Shown here: piece by piece, positions 1-5,307 of the stretch
How positions within the stretch are numbered: position 1 is the stretch's first letter
Layout of the letters: each line of letters starts with the position of its first letter
NCBI GenBank assembly: GCA_030622265.1
Contig: JAUXGG010000152.1
Span: 1-5,307 of the forward strand
Source: Candidatus Eiseniibacteriota bacterium
Lineage (GTDB): Bacteria > Arandabacterota > Arandabacteria > Arandabacterales > Arandabacteraceae
Length of the DNA stretch: 5,307 nt
Direction of reading: 5' to 3'
Notes under the pieces: generated by a model
Seen by the model: the letters and a program-made list of their open reading frames with translations, nothing else
Told to the model about the DNA's origin: nothing
The model's database searches: none
Position numbers and translations under genes: made by a program

Positions 1-1415
1 TACCTGACGGCCACGGGGCCGGCCTTGTATTCAACCATCGTGGCCACCATGTGCCGCATCTCGTTCTCATCCTTGGGCGCCATCACCACCAGGTTCGGTA
101 TCTGGCGCAGGTAGCTCAGGTCATATGTCCCGTGATGCGTGGGGCCATCCTCTCCCACCACACCTCCCCTGTCCACGGCGAAGGCCACGTTCAGGCCCTG
201 GAGGGCAACATCATGAATGATCTGGTCATACGCTCTTTGAAGAAACGTGGAGTAGATGGCCACCACAGGCTTGAAACCCGCCCTGGAAAGCCCGGCCGCA
301 AAGGTCACGGCGTGCTGCTCGGCAATCCCCACATCGAAGAACCGGTCGGGAAACTCCTCCCTGAATGCGGTCAGTCCCGTCCCGTCCGGCATGGCCGCGG
401 TTATGGCGACCAAGTTATCATGCTTCCTGGCAAGCTCCACAATGGTTCGCCCGAAGACCTGCGTATAGGATGGGTGGCCGGAGCTCTTCTCGAGTATCCC
501 GGTCTTCTTGTCAAAGGACCCGATGCCGTGGAACTTGCTCGCGTCCTTCTCGGCATGGCGGTAGCCCTTTCCCTTCGTTGTCACAACATGCACCAGCTGC
601 GGGCCGCTGAAGTTCTTGACGTGGTCCAGCACGCTTATGAGCTGCTCAACATTGTGGCCGTCGACCGGTCCATAGTACCTGAAGCCGAGCTCTTCAAAAA
701 GGATACCCGGGACGACCAGGTTCTTGAGGCTCTCCTTTATGCGTCCGCCCAGGCTCTGGGCCTTTCCGCCGAAAGTGGGGATCTTGCCCAACAGCTCCCA
801 CACGTCGGCCTCGAATCTCCGGTAGACCGGGGCGGAGATCAGTCTTGTAAGATACTGGCTCATGGCGCCCACATTGCGGGAGATGGACATCCTGTTCTCA
901 TTCAGGATCACGATCATGTCTTTCTTCAGGTGCCCGGCCTGGTTGAAGCCCTCGAAGGCGATGCCGCCTGTCAGGGCTCCGTCCCCGATAACGGCCAGGA
1001 CCCTGTAGTCGTCACCCGCAAGATCCCTCGCACACGCGAAACCGAGCGCCGCGGAGATCGAGGTGCTGGCGTGTCCGGTCCCGAAAGCGTCATACTCGCT
1101 TTCAGTTATCTTCGGGAAACCGCTTATGCCATCCTTCATCCTCAGAGTCTTGAACGCGTCTCTCCTGCCTGTGAGAATCTTATGTGCGTAGGCCTGGTGG
1201 CCGACGTCCCAGACTATCCTGTCGCGCGGTGAATCCAAACAATAGTGGATCGCGAGGGTCAGTTCGACCACACCCAGGCTCGGGGCGAGGTGCCCGCCTG
1301 TGGTTGATACGGTGGAGATGATATGGTCCCTTATCTCCTGAGCCAGGGACGGAAGCTCCTCCATGGGGAGCTTCTTAAGGTCGGCGGGGCAGTTTATGTC
1401 ATTCAGGTACGGCGT
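1..1415 (-). CDS. dxs: 1-deoxy-D-xylulose-5-phosphate synthase, 3' end cut by window edge; probable ACG start
   Basis: This is the thiamine-diphosphate enzyme that joins pyruvate and glyceraldehyde 3-phosphate, with loss of CO2, to give DXP, the first step of the MEP isoprenoid pathway; it is cytosolic. I translated 471 codons from 1415 to the window edge. Numbering ACG as 1, visible signatures are GGH with His42, WDVGHQAY at 69-76, the cofactor motif GDGALTGG at 144-151 with the second Mg ligand Asn174 in [17 protein letters not shown] ending at His296, and the catalytic Glu366 in IAEQHAV. LQRAYDQ is at 392-398, and Arg416, Asp423 and His427 match the E. coli substrate-site residues 420, 427 and 431. 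The thiamine-binding domain and most of the pyrimidine-binding domain are present. About 150 C-terminal residues lie outside the window. It is the last gene visible in the operon and overlaps the ispA stop by one base. The identity is certain; the start codon is not (alternatives are CTG at 1406 or ATG at 1364). Confidence 0.96.
1352..1374 (-). other. Inverted repeat (hairpin) just inside the dxs coding start
   Basis: The transcript can fold GAAGCTCC against GGAGCTTC, a perfect 8-bp stem with a 7-base loop. It lies 42 to 64 bases downstream of the proposed ACG start. The loop contains the first in-frame ATG of dxs (codon 18). The pairing is seen directly; any role is inference, and the sequence also encodes the ordinary KLPMEELP stretch. 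There is no following T-run, so it is not an intrinsic terminator. Confidence 0.4.
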
Positions 1416-2338
1416 TACGACCTACCTCCTGATGAAACACGGTTGACTACCAGGTCGGCCAGGCCCATCAAAGAGAGCCCCGCCTCCCCGAGGTCCGCGA
1501 CTATGTCTCTGGCCTCCGCAATCAGCCCTGCGGCAATGGTCTTCGACCGTTCCAGGCCGTGAACGCTGGGATACGTGGCCTTCTGCTTCTGGCTGTCAAG
1601 GCCTGCACCAGACTTAAGCTCCCCGAAACCCCCTTCAACATCAAGTATGTCATCCGTAATCTGAAAAGCAAGGCCTACCTTCTCGCCATAGGCTGCCATT
1701 CTCTTGATCATGGCCTCATCCGCTCCGGAAGCTATGGCCCCGCACCTGGCCGTGGAGGTGATCAACGCTCCGGTCTTCCGGGAGTGGATGTAACTTACGG
1801 TCTCTTCGCCGGCCGGTTTCCCCTCGCTCTCCATGTCGACGACCTGTCCCGCGACCATGCCGTCCACGCCAATGGCACGGGTGATGTCCTCCAGCACGCG
1901 GAGGCAGGACTCACAGCCCAGTTCAGGGCCGGCAACAGTCACTACCAGCTCAATTGCGTGCGTCAGGAGAGCGTCTCCGGCCAGGACGGCGATCGCCTCA
2001 CCGAATACCTTGTGATTGGTGGGCCTGCCCCGCCTCAGGTCATCGTCGTCCATGCATGGAAGGTCGTCATGAATAAGGGAGTAGGTATGGATGATCTCGA
2101 TTGCGCAAGCGACCGGCATCATGCCCGGGCCTTTTCCCCCGGACGCTCCGAAACTCGCCAGGCACAGGATCGGACGGAACCTCTTGCCTCCACTGAAGAC
2201 GCTGTACCTCATCGCCTTGTGCAGGCTCTCCGGATAGGTTCCCTCGGCAGGCAGATAGCGGTCCAGAGCTTCCTCGACCTCCGCCTTCCTGGCATCCATA
2301 TAGCTTCTCAGGTCAAAACTCATACATTCGCTCATCAT
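1415..2338 (-). CDS. ispA: Type II polyprenyl diphosphate synthase, probably farnesyl diphosphate synthase (IspA)
   Basis: This enzyme condenses dimethylallyl or geranyl diphosphate with isopentenyl diphosphate, most likely to C15 farnesyl diphosphate, the precursor of undecaprenyl and quinone side chains. The 307-residue reading has GGKRFRP at 50-56 (diphosphate-binding Lys52, Arg53), the first Asp-rich motif [20 protein letters not shown] from Asp91, GQVVDME near 164-170 and the second Asp-rich motif DDILD at 229-233. The aromatic Tyr86 five residues before the first motif is the feature that limits bacterial type II enzymes to C15; geranylgeranyl synthases usually carry a small residue there. 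The start is unclear. ATG codons at 2338, 2335 and 2323 are all in frame, none has a good ribosome-binding site, and the one at 2323 best matches family length (302 residues). xseB ends 6 bases upstream, so initiation may depend on ribosomes finishing xseB. The TAA stop is shared with the start of dxs. Confidence 0.95.
   Translation of the reverse strand: MMSECMSFDLRSYMDARKAEVEEALDRYLPAEGTYPESLHKAMRYSVFSGGKRFRPILCLASFGASGGKGPGMMPVACAIEIIHTYSLIHDDLPCMDDDDLRRGRPTNHKVFGEAIAVLAGDALLTHAIELVVTVAGPELGCESCLRVLEDITRAIGVDGMVAGQVVDMESEGKPAGEETVSYIHSRKTGALITSTARCGAIASGADEAMIKRMAAYGEKVGLAFQITDDILDVEGGFGELKSGAGLDSQKQKATYPSVHGLERSKTIAAGLIAEARDIVADLGEAGLSLMGLADLVVNRVSSGGRS
1424..1430 (-). promoter_or_regulatory. 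Shine-Dalgarno site of dxs, which supports the ACG start
   Basis: The minus strand reads AGGAGGT here, a near-perfect anti-16S match lying inside the last codons of ispA (encoding Ser-Gly-Gly-Arg). The spacing from AGGAGG to the ACG at 1415-1413 is 9 bases, which is optimal. The spacing to the next conceivable start, CTG at 1406, is 18 bases, and ATG 1364 is far away. The site is therefore the main argument that translation begins at the ACG. Confidence 0.75.
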
Positions 2339-2344
2339 CTAAGG

Positions 2345-2575
2345 TCAATCTTCGCTTGATTCATCCAGAGGTTCAAGCGTAAAACCATCTTCGCTCTTGA
2401 CCAGCTTTGAGATTCTCTCCTGCGCCTTCTCGAGTTTCATCTGGCAGGCTCTCGCCAGTTTGACGGCTTCCTCGAAGCGGTCGAGCGAGGCCTCGAGCGG
2501 AATCTCTCCCTTCTCGAGTTCGCTGACGATCTCCTCGATCCTCTTCATGGACTCTTCGAAGCTCATCCTACTCAT
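2345..2575 (-). CDS. xseB: Exodeoxyribonuclease VII small subunit
   Basis: This is the small helical subunit that binds several copies per XseA to form exonuclease VII, which cuts single-stranded DNA from both ends into short oligonucleotides. The 76-residue product has the family signature SFEESMKRIEEIVSELEKG, then IPLEASLDRFEEAVKLAR, and a second amphipathic helix (CQMKLEKAQERISKLV), ending in an acidic tail. The reading frame stays open upstream to 2662, but that part is only the xseA gene read out of frame. Among in-frame ATGs at 2584, 2575 and 2566, I chose 2575 because GGAGGAGG lies 9 bases before it. 2566 would remove only three residues and cannot be excluded. The chosen start overlaps the end of xseA by 8 bases, a usual arrangement for co-translated subunits. 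Confidence 0.93.
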   Translation of the reverse strand: MSRMSFEESMKRIEEIVSELEKGEIPLEASLDRFEEAVKLARACQMKLEKAQERISKLVKSEDGFTLEPLDESSED

Positions 2576-3818
2576 CCGACCCATCCTCCTCCGTAGCATC
2601 ATCGGTAGCATCAATCGTGGAAATCGCGGCCCCCCTCGAGAAGCGAATCCGCAGGCGGTCACCCTTATCGATCTGCCGGACGTCCCTGACTATCTCGGGC
2701 GTACCCTCGCGAAAGCAAATGGAATACCCGCGATCGAGGGTTGCAAGCGGGCTTAAGGCATCCAACTTTGCCCTAAGAGCTGCAAGCCGCGCACCGTTTC
2801 CGTCCAGATTGCCCTCGGTGGAACGCCGGGCGCGCGCCAGCGCCTCATCCACTTCCTGCATCGAAGAGGCGACCCGGTCCCGCAGGCCTCTTAAGCCATA
2901 GTGGGTCTTGAGGCTCTCCAGGTAGCCGGCATAGCGATCGAGCCTTCCGCCCACCGCGGCGCCTGCCCGCTGCCTGAGTCCGTCCAACCTCACGGCAAGG
3001 TCGACATAGCCCTCGAGGACAACGACCGGTGCAGCCGTCGGCGTGGGCGCCCTCAAGTCGGCCACAAAGTCCGCGATCGTGAAATCTATCTCATGCCCCA
3101 CGGCAGACACCAGGGGTATCGAAGAAGCCGCTATGGCCCTTGCCACCACCTCTTCATTAAACGCCCAGAGGTCCTCGAGTGACCCGCCCCCACGCGCTAA
3201 GATTATGACATCGAAATCTCCCACTTGATTGAGATCCCGGATTGCCTCGGCGATCTCCTCGCATGCCCCATCTCCCTGAACACGCACCGGGTAGACGACG
3301 ATCTCCACGCCGGCGTGAATCCTGGTAGCCGACTTGATCACATCCCGGACGGCGGCCCCCGTGGGTGAGGTCACGACTGCTAGCCTCGCCGGGAACTCCG
3401 GCAGCCTGCGCTTTCGCTCCGGAGCGAAAAGACCTTCCTTTTCCAGTTTCTCCTTCAGCTTCTCGAATGCGATATAGAGTTCGCCCCGGCCCAGCGGAAG
3501 CAGGTTACTCACGATAAGCTGATGCTGGCCCTGCCTTTCGTAAACCGTGACTTTCCCCTGGGCATAGACCTTCAATCCATCCTGGAGTTTCAAGGTTATC
3601 CGGCGGGCGTTTCCGCTGAAGAGAACGCAGCGGATCTGGGCGCGCTCGTCCTTAAGCGTGAAATAGGTGTGTCCCGATGAGTGATGTGAGCAGTTGGACA
3701 CCTCGCCCACGATCCATACCTCGGGATAGCGCCCCTCGATCAGGGCCTTTATCCTGGAAGTAATCTCTGAGACGCTGTAGACGTGCCCTCCCCCGATCGC
3801 AGCGTCTATTGAGGACAT
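2568..3818 (-). CDS. xseA: Exodeoxyribonuclease VII large subunit
   Basis: This is the catalytic subunit of the metal-independent single-strand DNA exonuclease VII, used in mismatch repair and in clearing DNA-damage intermediates. The 416 residues show an N-terminal OB-fold for single-stranded DNA at about 13-108 (VSEITSRIKALIEG, then VWIVGEVSN and SGHTYFTLKD) and the catalytic domain from about 130. The catalytic motifs are SPTGAAVRDVI with Asp159, ARGGGSLEDLWAFNEE with Arg209, and SAVGHEIDFTIADFVADLRA with His242 and Asp245. Their spacing equals that of the E. coli catalytic residues Asp155, Arg205, His238 and Asp241. A helical region that would bind XseB follows at about 270-350, then the family end motif LSPLATLDRGYSI at 355-367 and an acidic tail at 402-416. 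The ATG at 3818 has GAGG 8 bases upstream and overlaps the folD end by 13 bases. Length is normal, somewhat below E. coli. Confidence 0.97.
   Translation of the reverse strand: MSSIDAAIGGGHVYSVSEITSRIKALIEGRYPEVWIVGEVSNCSHHSSGHTYFTLKDERAQIRCVLFSGNARRITLKLQDGLKVYAQGKVTVYERQGQHQLIVSNLLPLGRGELYIAFEKLKEKLEKEGLFAPERKRRLPEFPARLAVVTSPTGAAVRDVIKSATRIHAGVEIVVYPVRVQGDGACEEIAEAIRDLNQVGDFDVIILARGGGSLEDLWAFNEEVVARAIAASSIPLVSAVGHEIDFTIADFVADLRAPTPTAAPVVVLEGYVDLAVRLDGLRQRAGAAVGGRLDRYAGYLESLKTHYGLRGLRDRVASSMQEVDEALARARRSTEGNLDGNGARLAALRAKLDALSPLATLDRGYSICFREGTPEIVRDVRQIDKGDRLRIRFSRGAAISTIDATDDATEEDGSDE
2585..2592 (-). promoter_or_regulatory. Shine-Dalgarno site of xseB inside xseA
   Basis: The minus strand reads GGAGGAGG, formed by the consecutive Glu-Glu-Asp codons of the acidic XseA tail. 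It is 9 bases from the ATG at 2575, adjacent to the ATG at 2584 (too close) and 18 bases from the ATG at 2566 (too far). It therefore decides the most likely xseB start. Confidence 0.65.
3412..3429. repeat. 18-base perfect palindrome inside xseA
   Basis: TTTCGCTCCGGAGCGAAA is identical to its own reverse complement, with 9-base arms and no spacer. It encodes the Phe-Ala-Pro-Glu-Arg-Lys stretch near XseA residues 131-136, a conserved region of the protein, so the match may be accidental. No second copy was noticed in the window. Without a loop or a T-run it does not look like a terminator. Confidence 0.4.
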
Positions 3819-4693
3819 CCACAGAACCTCGCCGTCTTAACAGTGTTCTTGAGTAGCATACCGACGGTCAGAGGACCCACGCCTCCCGGGACCGGCGTTA
3901 TGAATGAAGCGACGTTCTCGAGCTCACCGAAGTCGGCGTCTCCCACCAGAGTGTACCCCCTAACAGCGGAATCGTCCTTCACGCGGTTTATCCCGACATC
4001 TATCACCACACAACCCGGCCGCACCATGCCGGCCTTCAGAAATTTCGGGCTCCCCATCGCGGCAACGATGATATCGGCCTGGCCGGTATAACTTGTCAGG
4101 TTCCTGGTTCTGGAATGGCACACGGTGACCGTGCAGTTCCTTCCCTTGGCCTTCTGCATGAGAAGGGCGGCCAGGGGCTTACCAACTATATTGCTTCTTC
4201 CTATTATGACGACATCCGAACCCTCAACGGGGACATCGTAGTGGTCCATGATTGCGAGTATTCCTGCAGGCGTGCAGGCCACCGTATAGGGAAACCCGAG
4301 CAGGAGTTTGCCCATGTTGGCGGGCGTAAAGCCATCGACGTCCTTGGCCGGGTCCAGGGTCTCGAGCACCTCGTCGGCGTCCAGGCCCCCGGGCAGGGGC
4401 AGCTGCACGAGTATCCCGTGCACCGCGGTGTTGTCATTAAGTGCCCCGACCACTTTCAGGAGTTCGGCCTGGGTCGTGGATTCCGGCAGGGTGAAGGTCT
4501 CCGATTCGATACCGACCCTCTTGCAGGCCTTCTCTTTGCTTCCGACATAGACGCGGGAAGCAGGATTCTCCCCCACGAGCACCACGCTTAAGCGGGGCGT
4601 GATGCCCTTCTGCCTGAGTTCGGTTACCTCGCTGGCAACCTCTTCTTCGATCTTCCTTGCGAGAGGCTTGCCCTTAAGTAGCGTCGCCGGCAT
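3806..4693 (-). CDS. folD: Bifunctional methylenetetrahydrofolate dehydrogenase / methenyltetrahydrofolate cyclohydrolase
   Basis: FolD interconverts 5,10-methylene-, 5,10-methenyl- and 10-formyl-tetrahydrofolate in the cytosol, feeding purine, thymidylate and formyl-Met synthesis (and acetogenic one-carbon pathways where present). The 295-residue length is typical. Key residues are present: Tyr49 and the catalytic Lys53 in YVGSKEKAC, Gln97 in VQLPLP, and Asp120 in KDVDGF, corresponding to E. coli Tyr50, Lys54, Gln98 and Asp121. The Rossmann-type nucleotide motif GRSNIVGKPLA is at 165-175, and the end signature PVPGGVGPLTVGML is at 267-280. One deviation is ACTPAG at 139-144, where the family usually has Pro before Cys. 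The ATG at 4693 has GGAGG 8 bases upstream and sits 17 bases after the ymdB stop. The last 13 bases are shared with xseA, so the two are probably translated in a coupled way. Confidence 0.97.
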   Translation of the reverse strand: MPATLLKGKPLARKIEEEVASEVTELRQKGITPRLSVVLVGENPASRVYVGSKEKACKRVGIESETFTLPESTTQAELLKVVGALNDNTAVHGILVQLPLPGGLDADEVLETLDPAKDVDGFTPANMGKLLLGFPYTVACTPAGILAIMDHYDVPVEGSDVVIIGRSNIVGKPLAALLMQKAKGRNCTVTVCHSRTRNLTSYTGQADIIVAAMGSPKFLKAGMVRPGCVVIDVGINRVKDDSAVRGYTLVGDADFGELENVASFITPVPGGVGPLTVGMLLKNTVKTARFCGCPQ

Positions 4694-4710
4694 CTAGGCT
4701 CCCTCCAGAT

Positions 4711-5307
4711 CTATCCTTCCTCCAGGTTGACGGGCCGCTGAATCCTCTCTATGCCCGTTGCTTTCCTGGACTTGCTGTCTATCGAGATCACCACGCCGTT
4801 CAGCCTGACATCACCCACGGCCTGATCGAAGCGGTTGGGAATTCCCGTCAGGAACCGCTTGATGATCGCATCCGTCTCGACACCGATGACTGAGTTGAAG
4901 GGACCGGTCATTCCCGCATCGGTGATATAGGCGGTACCCCCGGGAAGAACCCTCTCATCAGCGGTCTGCACGTGGGTATGAGAGCCAAGGACGGCGGAGA
5001 CTCGCCCGTCCAGATACCATCCCATGGCGACTTTCTCACTGGTTGCCTCCGCGTGCATGTCCACGATAGTGACCACGTTATGTATCTTCGAGAGCAGGTC
5101 GTCAGCCACGGTGAAAGGACAATCGAGAGGCTTCATGAAAACGCGTCCGATGAGGTTCATCACACACACCCGCCTGCCTCCACGGGCCTCGAAGATACCC
5201 CAGCCCTTGCCGGGCACTCCCTTCGGGTAGTTAAGCGGCCTTAAGACCGCATCCATCGAGTCCAGCATGGGCACGAATTCCCTGCGGTCCCAGATGTGGT
5301 TGCCCGA
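4711..5307 (-). CDS. ymdB: YmdB-family metallophosphoesterase (TIGR00282 type), 5' end cut by window edge
   Basis: This belongs to the calcineurin-like phosphoesterase family of Bacillus YmdB, a cytosolic two-metal enzyme that hydrolyses 2',3'-cyclic nucleotides and influences the motility-biofilm switch in B. subtilis. The 198 visible residues begin inside the protein at the metal-binding GNHIWD motif (window residues 2-7). They continue through LRPLNYPKGVPGKGWGIFEA, a metal-ligand His85 in HAEATSEK and the His110/His112 pair in GSHTHVQTAD, and end with YITDAGMTGP and IIKRFLTG. About 65 N-terminal residues, including the GDVVG-type first metal motif, lie beyond the right edge. The GTG at 5274 is internal (Val12) and not a start, because homology continues upstream to the edge. 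In Firmicutes this gene commonly follows rny. It ends 17 bases before folD, so it probably shares the transcript. Confidence 0.93.
   Translation of the reverse strand, partial: SGNHIWDRREFVPMLDSMDAVLRPLNYPKGVPGKGWGIFEARGGRRVCVMNLIGRVFMKPLDCPFTVADDLLSKIHNVVTIVDMHAEATSEKVAMGWYLDGRVSAVLGSHTHVQTADERVLPGGTAYITDAGMTGPFNSVIGVETDAIIKRFLTGIPNRFDQAVGDVRLNGVVISIDSKSRKATGIERIQRPVNLEEG

Noticed and set aside
51..1232. 393-codon open frame on the plus strand opposite dxs
   Set aside because: Its codons lie exactly opposite the dxs codons, so only sense TTA, CTA or TCA would create stops, and these are rare in this GC-rich gene. It ends precisely where dxs uses TCA (Ser62). It shows no recognisable protein family and lies on a fully conserved Dxs coding region.
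1559..2359. 266-codon open frame on the plus strand opposite ispA
   Set aside because: It has the same exact codon register opposite ispA and no family resemblance. It is a composition shadow of the real gene.
2576..2662. Upstream extension of xseB to an in-frame ATG at 2662
   Set aside because: The added residues are Arg/Met/Pro-rich and are the XseA coding sequence read out of frame. The XseB family is 60-80 residues and its similarity begins at SFEES.
4260..4276. Short inverted repeat CCTGCA / TGCAGG with a 4-base loop in folD
   Set aside because: A 6-bp stem in GC-rich coding sequence is expected by chance, and no T-run follows it on either strand.
4115..4591. 158-codon open frame on the plus strand opposite folD
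   Set aside because: It is register-aligned with folD codons on the other strand, and folD is unambiguous, with all catalytic residues.
5272..5274. GTG at 5274 as the start of a shorter phosphoesterase
   Set aside because: The same frame continues upstream to the window edge with the family motif GNHIWD, which supplies metal ligands. The gene is therefore truncated by the window and does not start here.

Overview
The window is one stretch of a tightly packed housekeeping operon. All six genes lie on the minus strand. In transcription order, from the right edge to the left edge, they are ymdB (5' end cut off by the window), folD, xseA, xseB, ispA-type farnesyl diphosphate synthase, and dxs (3' end cut off). 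The genes overlap by 1 to 13 bases or are separated by 6 to 17 bases. No stretch of more than 20 bases lacks a gene. I see no promoter, terminator, tRNA, rRNA, mobile element or CRISPR array, so the promoter and terminator presumably lie outside the window.

The sequence is moderately GC-rich (roughly 58-60% by eye), with free use of ATA for Ile and AGG for Arg. The order folD-xseA-xseB-ispA-dxs, preceded by a YmdB-type phosphodiesterase, is a layout known from Firmicutes, mainly Clostridia-like lineages, and some neighbouring deep-branching Gram-positive groups. The protein sequences also read closest to that group from memory (for example, the prenyl synthase resembles the Bacillus enzyme around its first Asp-rich motif). 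A GC-rich, probably anaerobic Firmicutes-like bacterium is the best guess; it is an inference, not a demonstration.

Region by region: 5307-4711 is the YmdB metallophosphoesterase. 4693-3806 is FolD, which makes one-carbon folates. 3818-2568 and 2575-2345 are the large and small subunits of exonuclease VII, with the second start nested in the end of the first gene. 2338-1415 is a type II polyprenyl synthase with farnesyl diphosphate synthase features. 1415-1 is DXP synthase, the first enzyme of the MEP isoprenoid pathway. Dxs and IspA sit at the entry and exit of isoprenoid precursor synthesis. FolD and exonuclease VII are functionally separate, and their linkage is a conserved gene-order habit.

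The most unusual point is the start of dxs. An in-frame TAG lies just upstream. There is no ATG, GTG or TTG before codon 18, which lies inside the conserved N-terminal region. A strong AGGAGGT is placed 9 bases before an ACG that overlaps the ispA stop as TAACG. This is either a rare ACG start or a single-base change or error from the common TAATG junction. I found no new biological system; otherwise the window looks ordinary.
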